A stretch of DNA of 64,000 bases from Periplaneta americana (GCF_040183065.1 NC_091132.1:160043602-160107601), one strand, 5' to 3'. Positions 35,273-46,693 are shown, numbered from the stretch's first letter. Numbers and translations: made by a program. Notes: generated from the letters alone by a model not told the origin.

Positions 35273-37319
35273 CTTAACCGTAAAAATTGCCAAACACTAC
35301 AGCCATTTCATTTTCATTTAATTCTCTTCCTTTTATCGCTTATACACAATTAGTTTATAATACATAAACACGAACGTTTGGTACTACCGCGAACCTAATT
35401 TCATCGACACAAACTTACGTTATAACATTCATTTACATTGAAAATCGACATTAACACAAACACGGGCTTTTGTATTGTTGCCCTCCACTTGACAGTTATT
35501 TACAGTGTTCCCGATGCAAAGCTTCGGTGACCTATGTAGATTGGTATGGTTCAGACTCTTTGTATGCCTTGCACGTAAGTTTTTTTGGTAGATTGGTCTC
35601 CCAAGGAATCGAACTACATTCTGAATGAAATCGGGCCTTTAAGAAGTAAGAAGTCGTGTCACAGCACAGAGTAGCGGACGTCAATAATGGTATGCTGCTA
35701 ACAATTGCGAAAACAAAACAAATGAATATCAATGTAGCAAATAATTAATACAATCCCCCAGTCTGCACTAGTATCCACAAATTCCTTAAGGTGCATCTAC
35801 ATGATTCAATTTTCCATGCGCTTAAATATACGAACGCTCAATTAAGATGCAGATTTTGTCACTACACGGTCATTTTCACTACGTCCAGCATTATATCAAT
35901 TAATAAATATGAAATTTCAATCAAGTACTTAGGCGTACTTGATTTGCAAAACTGTGGTTCAGCACACCATAGGCATTTGTATTTGCGATAATATTCAATA
36001 AAGCTAACTGTACTTGGCGCTATTTTCAGCTTAAAAGGTCCACCATCACTAAACAAGAAAATTTTCAGTTTATACGCGAACACCTAAAACATTCAGCTGC
36101 TCGCTACATGCAACTGTGGAACGAAATATGCATAGGATACCTACCGACGATCATTTTTAGTGGAAAAGGCATGCACAATTGAATATGTTTCGTTCACTCT
36201 TGCATGCATTACCTGAATTCGTAAAAGTTTAAAGAAAAGTTGAACCGTGTAGATGCATTTTTACAAATTCAACGACCTTCACTTCCAAAATCACCACACG
36301 GACAGCTAATACATACGTCAAGTCATAATCAGTCTACAAGAAATAACTGTAAGAATCGCACTGTAATTTCTTAGTTGTCAGGGATGCTGAAATTTACTGC
36401 GTTTCAATTGAATTTTTGGTTCAAAGAATATAGAATATTTCTTCTTCTTTTTTTTAATACACGCTAGTCTAGGTTTACCATAGTTTAATTCTTGTGTCAT
36501 GGGTATCTCCTTACAAGGGCAAAATATGTAACATTATAAGTAACACACATAAATATTATGGTTACTGGAAAGATGTAACCCTCCCAAATAAACGAAGAAG
36601 CGAAAGCAGACAAGCCGGTGCGCTAGTATGCACACTGTCAAAAGAAATCAATGCACAAAAACAGTTTAAACATAGTGTGATATTGTTGTTGTTTAGACAA
36701 CTGTCGGAAGAAGGTTGGAATCTCATAAACGACACACATAAGGCATCACTCATGAGGCAATTAAGCAAGGAGATAAAAGGGTAGGGTGACCAGTCTCTTT
36801 TCTCTCTCGTTTAATATGATATTTCAGCAAACTAAAATGTGCTGCGAAACAGCGGTAATAGTAAAACAGAATGACGGTTATATTCTGAAGTTTATGTTGA
36901 ATTATGTAAGTATGTTAGAGGTAAAAATTGCAACTTACCTCTTCCACAATTGCAAACCTACGAAACAAATATGAAACTATCCACCGAAAGTGTAAACTTT
37001 ATTGCCTCTGTCTGGATTCTCATGAGCAACGCTGCCGTAAATGTTTGATGTACTGATGACGAAACACAGTTCACTGCTCCAGAGATGCGCTGTCTGTTAG
37101 CCACAAAGCTTTTATGGGAGACCATAAAATAATAGTTAAATCTAGCAAACTTACTGCATAAGCCCTACTCTTCAGAATTTAGAATACGAAATACTTGCTT
37201 TACCACCGTTATAATAATAAGTATGTGAAAAATTAAAACGATATTTATTTATAAATTCAGTCAATTAAATCTCGGGATTTATCCAAATCCAAATTTATTT
37301 ACTAATTCAATCAAATCCT
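35273..37319. other. Spacer between divergent first exons; candidate shared promoter region
   Basis: No protein-like frame. The 96-codon frame 36494-36784 is arginine/lysine rich but unlike anything I know. At about 36783 there is a lone TAGGGTGACCAGTCTC, the same end sequence as the hAT element at 38369. Both head-to-head ZNF genes must start their transcripts here or across it. Confidence 0.4.
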
Positions 37320-37429
37320 GAGATCGCTACTATCGCCCCATTACAGACAGTGCAAAATAGTACCTGCACAGTCTATCGTTCCTAGTACCCTCAAAACTCT
37401 AGCTTTGTGACTGTATATACTAGACCGTG
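37320..37429. mobile_element. MITE, CACAGTCTAGTATA family, partial copy 3
   Basis: Only one TIR and ~110 bp remain. The inner edge at 37320 (GAGATCGCTACTATCG) is the right breakpoint of the inverted duplication. Confidence 0.75.
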
Positions 37430-37492
37430 GTAAGACTCCCACTATCTTCCATCCTGCAGATGAAAGTCAATCTCTATAAATTATTCTTTCAG

Positions 37493-37581
37493 CTGAGATG
37501 GATGTGATAAAGATGGAGCCTGAAATCGACCCATTGCCGATACATTCAAACGATACAGAAGAAAACAAGCCCTTATCAGAG
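37493..37581 (+). CDS. Plus-strand ZNF gene, first coding exon
   Basis: Acceptor TTCTTTCAG ends at 37492, ATG is at 37498 and the donor is GAG|GTAAAT at 37582. It encodes MDVIKMEPEIDPLPIHSNDT then EENKPLSE, 28 residues, phase 0. The motif VIKMEPE carries the first of the family's psi-K-x-E sites. Because an acceptor precedes the start codon, a non-coding leader exon must exist further left, in the spacer shared with the minus-strand locus. Joined to 42085-42222, 47492-47574 and 48765-49881 the phases agree and the frame is open over 1422 bases (473 aa). Confidence 0.82.
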
Positions 37582-38044
37582 GTAAATTGAAAATGACTGT
37601 TAAGTATTTATTTTTTATGTTCGAAATGTATAACATTGTGAACTCTACCAGAATAACTATATATGTTTCGATGTGTAGTTAGTAGCCTATAAGTCTACAA
37701 ACAAATGTCAAGCCAACAGTTGCTTCTGCTGCTCACCATCACGTCACAAGTTACATTCTTGTATTACACGTATGGTCAGATTTGCGTGTTTAAACATTGT
37801 TGTAGTAAGCTTCAAATTAAATAATTTTTTTACAAACCATGCTAATTTTCCTATATTTTAATGAATTATAGATAATGATCAATTTGGTAAGACGTGAAAG
37901 AAAAATGGACTACCGGTACGATAACTGTTGCATTTTATTTTCCAGTAATCTGCAAATATATTCCAGAAGAATAGGAATTTTGTCCACATTACACCTCAGT
38001 GTGTGTCATCATTGCATATATAATACAGTTCATACCATCATGTG

Positions 38045-38275
38045 AGATGTAACATTTCTGGGGTACTTTTTTCAAAAGCTGAGAGAATGCTTGTTTTGAG
38101 ATAATCAGTATATTCCTAGTTCGCTGTGCATACACATCTTTCTGCACAAAACCCCAAACAAAGAAATTAGCTGACATCAGGTCTGGAGAGTTTGGACGTC
38201 ATCTAATTGGCCACTTTGACCTCACCATTGGGTATTGAATGTTATTCGCGAACTTCTTTTCTTCTGTAAGGAGAT
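38045..38275 (-). pseudogene. IS630/mariner-like transposase scrap (right arm)
   Basis: Minus strand: MSANFFVWGFVQKDVYAQRT then RNILIISKQAFSQLLKKVPQ. It is the inverted-duplication partner of 31395-31740, inside intron 1 of the plus-strand gene. Confidence 0.55.
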
Positions 38276-38368
38276 GCACAAACCTGCTGGAATACCATGC
38301 TCATGTTGCTTTCCTGTAGCAGCTGTGAAATGAAACACTAATATTATCCGTTTGTGGAGATCCACATA

Positions 38369-39044
38369 TAGGGTGACCAGACGTCCTCTTTAATCCCGAC
38401 CTGTCCTCCTTTTTAGGCCTTTGTCCGGGCGGATTAAAAAAATGAAGAAATGTCCTCCTTTTCGTTACTTGTATGCCTGATATTTTGAAATTATCTGATT
38501 TGGCGTCTTTTTCAAGTAATTTTCCAGTAGGTGGCAGCAGCATCGACGGAATATCCTCTTTGCTAACGTTCATAACTCTCTTTGCTCCTCCTTTAGATAC
38601 TTAATAATTATAGTTCTCTTGGCTTTCATATGTAGCTAACTGTAAAATCTTTTTCTGTTATTAAGTTTTATCATATGTATGCTGTAATAAAATAAATATT
38701 GACATAATTTTAATAAAATATATGCCTATGGCTAAATATAAATTGATATTTTCTGTCCTCTTTAATAATTATAGTTCCCTTGACTTTCATATGTAGCTAA
38801 CTGTAAAATCATTATTTTTAAGTTTTATCGTAATTATTTTGTAATAAAATATATATTAACATTCTTTTAAGTACGATGTAAGCCTACACCTTTACTGTAT
38901 ATTGACGTAATTTAAAGTATAATATAGGCCTGAACCTAAATCAAGGTAGGCTACTACATATTTTCTGTCCTCTTTTTTCGAACAATGTCCTCCTTTTTTA
39001 AGCTTTGTTTCCTCATTTTTATCGATGTGAATCTGGTCACCCTA
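38369..39044. mobile_element. hAT-type MITE
   Basis: 676 bp, ends TAGGGTGACCAGA... and ...TCTGGTCACCCTA, perfect 8-bp duplication TCCACATA (38361-38368, 39045-39052). An internal tandem repeat of ~150 bp (TTAATAATTATAGTTCTCTT and again TTAATAATTATAGTTCCCTT) starts near 38605 and 38765. Non-coding; in intron 1 of the plus-strand gene. Confidence 0.85.
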
Positions 39045-39270
39045 TCCACATATCGTAATGTCTGAACATGTTGCATGCAGTAGAGGTAGTTTCAGGTAAT
39101 GTTGACAGGTTGTATATGCTACCTCTGCAGGCATTTGTATGAGACTTTTTGGGATTTGCTGCTATCATCAGCTTGGAGAACACGTCTATAGTCACCAGAG
39201 ATCCACTTTCGTTAGAATTATGCCTTACTGACTTTTTTAAATAAAGGCAAACGTGCGAGAATAAAAAAAC

Positions 39271-39494
39271 ATCTATCTAAGGGTTATCAACATCTGAATG
39301 TGATGAAGGTGATAATGCTGGTGAAATGAGTCCGGGGTCCAACACCGAAAGTTACCCAGCATTTGCTCATATTGGGTTGAGGGAAAACCCCGGAAAAAAC
39401 CTCAACCAGGTAACTTGCCCCAACCGGGAATCGAACCCGGGCCACCTGGTTTCGCAACCAGACGCGCTAGCCGTTACTCCACAGGTGTGGACGA
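39271..39494 (-). mobile_element. tRNA-derived SINE, family 1, best copy
   Basis: Minus strand: A box region GTGGAGTAACGGCTAGCGCG, B box GGTTCGATTCC in CCCGGGTTCGATTCCCGG, then AGTTACCTGGTTGAGGTTTT and a body ending near TGATAACCC. The head is tRNA-like but has no aminoacyl stem, so it is a SINE and not a tRNA gene. Confidence 0.85.
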
Positions 39495-39651
39495 GATCGT
39501 CAATGATTGTTATGATAGCCAGTGTCAGTTTATTCTTCCAGTATCTGCTCTCTTCAAACATATGCGCAACATACTAAGCATTAGGTTTATAGTTCTGGAC
39601 ATCAGCTTTTGGTAATAGTTCCAGGAGTTGAGATCCGTTGTCTCCTCCTTA

Positions 39652-39717
39652 TATGGCGGGCTTATGTGGCGGCGGCAATGAACCTCTGGGTTCCTTGAAA
39701 GCCATGATTAAGTAAGT
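39652..39717 (+). mobile_element. RTE-like LINE 3' terminus
   Basis: TATGGCGGGCTTATGTGGCG encodes WRAYVAA-like, then MNLWVP, a stop and TAAGTAAG. A very short 5'-truncated insertion. Confidence 0.75.
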
Positions 39718-40756
39718 ATATAAATTTGATAAGCTATAAAATGCTGCTTGAGTTTACATCTGTGATACTTGCAGAAACCGTAATTTTCAACTTCTTCTGT
39801 ATTGTTAGTGCAAAGATAACTTGATGTTCTTCATAAATCCAGTGAAAGGAATTATAGTGGCGTGAGATCAGAACATCTTCAATATCTTTTCTAAAGACTG
39901 TTGTGCCTGTTTCTATACCACTATAAACACTCGGCAAGGTAAGATCTCATGTCATTATAAAAAGCCAAAAACCAGTTGTGGATTATCTTTCTCCAGCTTC
40001 AGCATTAACAACTTGACTGACACAACATTTTAAACAGCACCCAGAGTCACGGGATATAACGCCAAACAGCTATTTCCAAGACACTTATATTGATGTAAAG
40101 AATGTCTGTTTGATGTTCTAGAATGTAGTGTGTATTTCCTTCACTCTTCTTGAATTCTTGAAATACTCTGGTTGTAATAGATTAGAAGGTAAGAAGCTTA
40201 CAGGCACTCTGGTTTGTACTGTAAGTTTCTTTGGTATGTCACCAATGAATACCATATCTGTTCATTGAGCTTTATAAAAACATTATCTACCTCCCCTATT
40301 GACAAGGACAGTGAAGTGTTGAAGACATAGATTAGAGATGCCTGTAGCTTAATTTATCATGAAATGCAGTGCATATTGATTAATTGTTGCGATGATATGA
40401 CAAATTAGTCATATTTCTCGTATCGTATTTGAGCACACATAATATTTCTTTGCATATTTCAGTAGGAATGTAGTATATAAATTTGCTTTTGGAGTATTCC
40501 TGAGTGCCAAATGGCATAAGAAAATATTATAGTCATTGTAGATAAATCATCGTACAATGTGAATTGGACGTCATTACAGATTTGGCTGTAATTTATTGAA
40601 TCTCACAAGTGAAATATTATCTTTCCTCCTTCATATGCTAATTTTGAAATCTGTTGTCTGTTTTCCCTTCAATTATTTCCTAATTTATCTTCTGTGTTGC
40701 AAGTAGGCCTAGTATTGAAGCAGACCCAGAGTGCAACTTGTAACACTTGTGATCAG
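39718..40756. other. Intron 1 of the plus-strand gene; no feature seen
   Basis: AT-rich with no recognisable frame or repeat. Confidence 0.5.
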
Positions 40757-42023
40757 TAGGGACCGGATTTTTATGTAATTACATATTATATTCCTTTCAA
40801 CCTAACCGTATATAAGTAACAAATCTTTGCGAATCTTGTAATTACTGTTAATATATTAAAATTTGATACTACATATTTTTACACTTTACCCCACATTACA
40901 TATTATGGCTTGGTATTACATAAATCTACATATTTTGGGGTTCTATTCATTTCTACTTCCCTAAAAGGAAAAAAAAAAAAAAAAAAAAAACTTCTGCTGG
41001 GGAAGTTTACAATATGTGAAATACACAGATTTAAAAAAATTACATTTTACTTACCCAAGAAGGGATATAATTGTTCTGCATACGTCTTAACAGTTCCCAT
41101 GCAATTTGCAACCTTACCCACCCTCTTCCTAATCGTTCCAGGGAAAACCCATGTCAAGTCTGACATGAGTCGCAATAAAGTAGCCGAATTTTGAAAAGAA
41201 GCTGGAGTAAAGGAACAAACTGGAAATATGTTGAAAGATTAAAATAAATAGATTTTCAGGTTATTGCTTGACCTCTTTTCTTTAAATTTAGTAGACCTAT
41301 ACGGAAATGGGATTTTCTGAGGAATTAGAAATTATGGTTCTCGGCTGGAATAATCCTACCCTTCTGAGTGAGACAGGAATGTCACTTTTGAAACAAGAGT
41401 TTGTAAATGCCTATAGTTTGAGGTTTTAGTAGGTACTTTGTTTCTTACAGGGAGCAGCTAAAATGAATGTGTCCCACATTTCTTATTTTCTCCTAATCCA
41501 GTAAAGCGAAACAGTGCTTGCAGTACTGTTATGTCATTCATTTCACACAGTTCTCTAGTTTTAGTACTTACAGTATAAAGTGCAAGTGAGTTTATCTACT
41601 GCTTTTAGCTAATTAAAATGGCCCCTGTATCTTCAACCCTAACGACAAAAATAAAATCATGGATTACGATGGACGAAGCTTTCACTAAAGATGGAAAAAT
41701 AGTAATGTGTCAAGTGTTCGGTAAAAAATTGGGTGCTCTATGGAATCACAACTCTTTCGGTGTTGGACCCTGGACTCATTTCACCGGCATTATCACCTTC
41801 ATCTCATTCAGACGCTAAATAACCTAAGTTTTGATAAAGCGTCGTAAAATAACCCACTAAAAAAATCACAACTGGAGAGTCTTCTTATCTATCCTATACC
41901 TGCCATATATTGATATTAAATATTTTCATGATTTTACATATTTTGGTACATATTCAGCTTATTTTTTTTACATAAATATGTACATATTTCACACCTTGAT
42001 ATTACATAAAAATTCGGTCCCTA
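40757..42023. mobile_element. hAT element, non-autonomous, with BED-like relic
   Basis: 1267 bp, ends TAGGGACCGGATTTTTATGT and its inverse (ACATAAAAATTCGGTCCCTA), perfect 8-bp duplication GTGATCAG (40749-40756, 42024-42031). From 41618 a frame reads MAPVSSTLTTKIKSWITMDE then AFTKDGKIVMCQVFGKKL, the start of a CGGBP1/BED-type zinc-finger transposase in which the expected second cysteine is F (CQVF). It is broken off by a SINE. The element ends 61 bases before the second coding exon of the ZNF gene. Confidence 0.85.
41753..41863 (+). mobile_element. SINE family 1, 5'-truncated, inside the hAT element
   Basis: TCTTTCGGTGTTGGACCCTG to AACCCACTAAAA, flanked by a 9-bp duplication AATCACAAC (41744-41752 and 41864-41872). 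It interrupts the BED-like frame. Confidence 0.85.
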
Positions 42024-42084
42024 GTGATCAGCGTCTGTGAGAATGTAATATTTTACTCATTCATAATGCCTCTATGTTCTGCAG

Positions 42085-42222
42085 GAAGGGAATTTATTGG
42101 ATCTGCACTTGACTAGGATAAAGGAGGAATGCGTGGACGACAGCTATAATCACAATCCAGAGATAAAATTTGAAGAAATTATATTGCCAAATAATTTTCC
42201 CGGAATGAAGTGTGAAGCCGAG
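42085..42222 (+). CDS. Plus-strand ZNF gene, second coding exon
   Basis: 138 bp, phase 0-0, acceptor GTTCTGCAG (ends 42084), donor GAG|GTGAGT. It reads EGNLLDLHLTRIKEECVDDS, then NPEIKFEEI and a C-terminal MKCEAE. Three psi-K-x-E motifs are kept (IKEE, IKFE, MKCE) although nearby residues have diverged from the minus-strand copies. By family analogy this acidic, lysine-spaced segment is likely a nuclear effector or modification region; it has no fold that I recognise. Confidence 0.82.
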
Positions 42223-43080
42223 GTGAGTGGAGGTCATTGGGTGTGCTGGCTCTTCTTTCTAATATTTAACTTGCATTCCTTCCGTCACAGAAACCTTCTC
42301 TGTACAACTAGGTTGACTACGAATTTTGGTTTACAGTGGGGATAGTAGAAACTATCCGCATGCTATTTATTGCAGAATAGTCTATATTTAAAGTGTGATA
42401 TCACTCTTAAATTTTGAAGAAAATTCTTTCAATGATGATATATTTATTTTTGGCAAAGTTTCAGATCTTGCTAAATAGCGTGACGCGCCTAATATTACAA
42501 TCTTAAATATCTGCTAAAGGTTGATAATCTATTTGCAACCTCCCACAAAATTAAAGGCTAGATTTAGGTTCACACATTTAACATACACGAGGGTTTTGAG
42601 AAGTATAAGAAGATGTGCTTTCATCACATTACAGTCTATACAAAACTAGAAAGATATTGACAGTTCAATGGCTTCAATGCGTCACCATGGCAACCGCTCA
42701 AACTAGCCAATCAGAGACCATGACAACAGGCCGACGTTGCCGACTGTTTCGCAGTGAGCACATGGTAGCCAGTTGCTTTGTTCGGAAGAGTTGAATCTTC
42801 GTTCTGTGTTACAGCAAGTATTGGTGTTCTGTCCTGGCTTTTGTTTTCGTAGGTATTTTGTTATAAATGAAAGTAGAATTAGTTTAAGATTAGTTTTAAA
42901 TTTAATTTAGTTGTGAGTGTATTTGTAACGCGATTTGTAATGTCCGTGTGTTTCACTGATACAATGTCGCAAGATATCACTCCTGCAGTTAGTGGCACAA
43001 AATGAACAAGGGGCTCAAAGGAAGAAAGGAGTGCTACAAGAGACACCAAGAGGTCTAGAAGTAACGGAAAAGGTACTCCT
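42223..43080. other. Intron 2, first part
   Basis: No ZNF exon. Around 42660-42800 a richer stretch contains GCCAATCAGAGACC (CCAAT box) and could be the 5' end of the transposase relic that follows. Confidence 0.4.
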
Positions 43081-43475
43081 CTTACAAGTTAGGCAAGAGA
43101 AATGGTTTGTAATGTGCGAGAAAGAAGAGACACTGGCGGGCCTCTTATTCCTGTACAGCAGGTGGTAAATAGTACTGCAGATGCTCTCAAAATAGGAAAG
43201 AACACCATCGTTAAAATAGGAAAGGAGAAATTTAAATTGAATGCGCAAGAGTATGAACCTTCCCGACTTGAAAACTCGAGAAAGAAAAGGAAAGTAGAAA
43301 AGCGAGTGACAAATTGAGTTGCCTTTCAGGAGAATGCAATTCGGTGGCATGTTTTACCAATGGATCTTTTCCACGGCAGTGTTTCTTCTCTGCACACAGT
43401 CTTATATAAGAATTTAGGTTTCAAGGATAAAAAAAAAATCAGTGTTCGTAAGGTATTAATGGAGAGAACTTATTG
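43081..43475 (+). pseudogene. IS630-Tc1/mariner-like transposase N-terminal HTH relic
   Basis: The plus strand reads AREMVCNVRERRDTGGPLIP, VQQVVNSTADALKIGKNTIV, then a basic patch, and after a stop QENAIRWHV, VLYKNLGFKDKKKISVRKVL. The layout (HTH, basic linker, second HTH ending KLGFKWKK) is that of IS630-like transposases in insects. It is broken and cut by the hAT element at 43483. Confidence 0.5.
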
Positions 43476-43482
43476 CTTACAC

Positions 43483-45019
43483 CAGGCCTGCACAAACGGC
43501 GCTCATTGAGCGCTGCCGCTCCTTCGGAGCAGGACAGCCGTCTAACAGCTCGCCGGAAAGATACGCCTGCTATAGGTAGACGATACTCCACGCAGCTATC
43601 TGTTGTAGTGTGTACTATCAGTAGCTATTTCACTTTGCCTATCTATGGCTACATAATGGAGGAATCTAAAAGACGGAAAAGTGATCATCAGGCAAATTCT
43701 TTTAATGTTGCATGGGAAAATTCATATTTTTTCACAGCAGCTGGAGTCAATACTCAATGCCTTATCTCCCACAAAAGTCTGAAAGAATGAGGAAAACATA
43801 ACATAATGCGTCATTACTAGTCCACACATACAGATACGATGATTTTGTTGGTGAAGATCACAGCAAAGAGGTTCAGGAGTTGAAAGTTCCATTATTACAT
43901 GATGTAGGGTACGTTAGAATTTATTAACCTTCAACAATTTAAATATTTCTCTTCAGGGAAAAGGCCAGCTCATTGTTGATATGTTGAATAAATTACGGAA
44001 TTTCAGTCGTAAAGTTACAGGAACGTAATATGGCTCTCACTATCGAACAACAGAAACTGCTCGTAATGAAGCCATGTTAAACAATTATGTGCAAATATTA
44101 ATTGAAATTCAAAATGAATTTAATTCTAGGTTCCAAGATCTTGTCTTAATTCGAAAGAAGTAGTTATCATAATAAATTCCTTCAACACCAATTCAAACAA
44201 TGTCATGCGATTTACAGGTCGGCCCGGTTAGCGCAGTTGGTATAGCGCTGGCCTTCAATGCCCGAGGTTGCAGGTTCGATTCCGGATCTGGTCGATGGCA
44301 TTTAAGTGTGCTTAAATGCGACAGGCTCATGTCAGTAGATTTACTGGCATGTAAAAGAACTCCTGCGGGACAAAATTCCGACACACCGGTGACGCTGATA
44401 TAACCTCGGTAGTTGCGAGCGTCATTAAATAAAACATAACATTTAACATTTAACTATTTACAGCTTAAACTTATTGATCTTCAATGTGATCTAAGGGCTA
44501 AAGGTCGTTAGAATAATACTACTAGCCTGGTTGAGTTTTACAAGACTAAACATTAGCAATAATATCCACGACTACACAGGCTGGCTGTCAAAATGATTAC
44601 TGTGTTTGGCTCAACATTTATATTTGTGAGCAACTGTTTTCTATGATCAACTTTAATAAAGGCAGGCACGAAACATCATTACGTAACTGATGTTGCATTA
44701 GATCAGTACTGTTCCTTTCATCTGCCAACAGCATAAAACCCCGTTTTGATGTACTGATAAATAAAAATATGACAAAATGATACTGTATATTTAAGCAGCT
44801 GTAGAGTTTCTATTATTTCTGTAAAATAAATATTTCTTTATTAAATAATAATAGTCCAAGATAGTTTTGTAAACACTGAACGGGAATTCATTTAAAAACA
44901 CTCTAACTAGTACTTCCTTTTGTGTACATTTTGTACGAGATCTTCTAGTCCACCCTTCAGAGCGCAGCTACTCATGAGCTGTGAGCCGGCTCGGAGAGCG
45001 CAAACCTTGTGCAGGGCTG
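43483..45019 (+). mobile_element. hAT transposon, internally deleted and decayed
   Basis: Ends CAGGCCTGCACAAAC and GTTTGCGC-side inverse TTGTGCAGGGCTG, perfect 8-bp duplication GCTTACAC (43475-43482, 45020-45027). Coding relics run in order on the plus strand: MEESKRRKSDHQANSFNVAW, ENSYFFTA (BED-like N-terminus), SKEVQELKVP, ILIEIQNEFNSRFQDL, LKLIDLQCDLRAKG and the C-terminal FGSTFICEQLFSMINFNKGR. This is the GTF2IRD2/ZBED-like hAT arrangement. Stops, shifts and a large central deletion make it non-functional. A SINE is nested in it. Confidence 0.85.
44218..44455 (+). mobile_element. tRNA-derived SINE, family 2, full length
   Basis: It has the head GGCCCGGTTAGCGCAGTTGG (A box) and GGTTCGATTCC (B box), then CACACCGGTGACGCTGATAT, ending in ATTAAATAAAACATAACATT and (AACATTT)n. 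An 8-bp duplication ATTTACAG (44210-44217, 44456-44463) flanks it. It is distinct from SINE family 1 and inserted in the hAT relic. Confidence 0.9.
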
Positions 45020-45057
45020 GCTTACACACTACGTACCATATTCACATTCATTCATAC

Positions 45058-45751
45058 TGTAAGTTTATTTGAACTCAACAACAATGTAACTTTATTATCT
45101 CAACAATAGGATTTGCTCTCCACACAGTAACACAGTATTCGTTAGTGCACTCCACTGACGACAATGACAATTTACTTGGACTATTACGAACAACAATGAA
45201 CTGTTAATCTTAATTAATATTTACAAAGCACTATTTACAACACAGAACTGTCAGTTCTCAGTTCACAGCTCGTTTGTCTTGGCTAGTTCTTCTAGCTCAG
45301 TCACTCGCGTTCACAGAATCTCGAACCACAGACCTTCAGCGCCGATCCGCTGAACTTCGAACTCTGGCCCCCCAACTGCTGTCCACTGCACTCGAACTGC
45401 GGGCTTCAGGTTCCACAGTTACGGACACAACTCAAGTCGCGCTCTGGTCTCGAAGCTGGCTTCACTGCTACACAAGACTGGCTTACTGACTGAATGAATC
45501 ACTTTCACTTGCGTCTTCTCTTTTATAACCACAGCGACGTAGACGAGAAGGTTCCACGCGTGTCCAGAGATAGCATTCTCGAACAATCCAGATCCCTCTC
45601 CTCTCTGCCAGCACCAGATGCGCGCGCAACCTCCCCTCGCGCGTCGCAGTAGTACACCGCCCTTCTACCCTCTCGGCATCCAGATGCTCCCCTCGCCGCC
45701 ACACCTAAGCGACCAACGGACACGCGTTCGAACCCTGGTGTAGCTGTCACA
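45058..45751 (-). mobile_element. Solo LTR of an LTR retrotransposon (fossil)
   Basis: 694 bp, minus-strand orientation, TG...CA ends, 4-bp target duplication ATAC (45054-45057 and 45752-45755). It has a TATA-like GGTTATAAAAG and an AATAAA inside. It is far richer in G+C than its surroundings. No internal region is present, so it is a recombination product. A 4-bp duplication fits a Gypsy-like family, but the family is not certain. The ends are well kept, suggesting moderate age. Confidence 0.75.
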
Positions 45752-45755
45752 ATAC

Positions 45756-46216
45756 GTTTACTATTATTATATTAGTCTGGTCATAGACTACGTATGATAC
45801 AAATTTATGAGTTTACGATTTCGTGTCAGCTGCTTAGTTCCGACACGGCAGACAGGCGGCGCAAAGAGCAGCACAGGACTAAGGATTCTGCACTACACTA
45901 CCGCACAACTTCACAATCTCGCTCCCTTCCCGCGTGTGCGAGAGAGAACTGTCAATACCTTTCTAGTTTTGTATAGACTGTAGTTATTTACGATACAAGT
46001 TTTGAAAGTGGCATTTTATTTCATGAGTATAAATATTTGCGAAACAAGGCCGCAGGTAGAGAGTAGCAACCTATGAACAAAATCTTATTACTTTCAACAT
46101 GTATTTCTGACAGCTGTTTGTCCGTGCTAGTAGGCTGTCGAAATAGTTCCTCAATCTTCTGCATTGCCGTTTTCCCCCCTCATTGTATTAGTGAAACATT
46201 AAGACAATAAAAAGAA
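45756..46216. other. Intron 2; no feature seen
   Basis: Nothing recognisable. Confidence 0.5.
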
Positions 46217-46292
46217 GGCGGTGGTATAGCTCATTTGTGGAACAATCCATTACAGATAGAGAGGTCCCTGGTTCAAACCTGGGTGTCTCTAT
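46217..46292 (+). repeat. tRNA-like sequence (SINE head or tRNA pseudogene)
   Basis: GGTGGTATAGCTCATTTGTG resembles an A box and GGTTCAAACCTGG a B box with a near-complete T arm. The ends do not form an acceptor stem, so it is not called a tRNA gene. Confidence 0.5.
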
Positions 46293-46693
46293 AATTTTTA
46301 TAATTACATTTAATTTTTAATTGTTTAATCTAGTTAATCAATAGAATAGTTGTTGAAGACATTTACTTAATTTTTATACGTTTCTTAACAAAAAACCAGT
46401 TTCAACATGCATGTCAAGAATTGTAAGAATTGAAATAATTAAAAACAGGGTAACATCAAGTCTTTGAGGTAGTACAGACTTCCAGTGCTGACAGAGGAAT
46501 GTCTTGGTGCTCTGGATACTGGGGCTTATCTATGGGCCCTGCTTCTGTCAGGGCAGAGGCTGAGTGGCATCGGATTCATGAGTGCCACTGATGTTACTGA
46601 ACATTTATCGCATTTTTATAGCGTGCACAGTGGACCAAAGTACGTCTGGATGCAAGGATCCACTCCAGTTCATCCAGTGGCATAATTATGTGA

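Larger units (their letters stand above)
37320..38278. repeat. Right arm of the large inverted duplication
   Basis: Mirror of 31498-33833 without the Harbinger-like insertion. The outer limit falls in the transposase scrap (TTCGCGAACTTCTTTTCTTC). Confidence 0.8.

Noticed and set aside
36494-36784. 96-codon basic frame between the divergent exons
   Set aside because: No family resemblance, no splice context, and sequence of average AT-rich composition. It could not be supported as a gene.
39426-39492. A possible tRNA gene on the minus strand
   Set aside because: It has A and B boxes but no acceptor stem, and it is joined to a SINE body.
39326-39615. Overlapping frames reading ESNPGHL-like and PGIEPGPPGF-like peptides
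   Set aside because: They lie in the tRNA-derived SINE. Such peptides are a common annotation artefact.
44193-44403. Frames over 44.2-44.4 kb
   Set aside because: They are SINE family 2 sequence on both strands.
45274-45750. Several GC-rich frames of 70-75 codons
   Set aside because: They lie in the solo LTR and have no protein motif.
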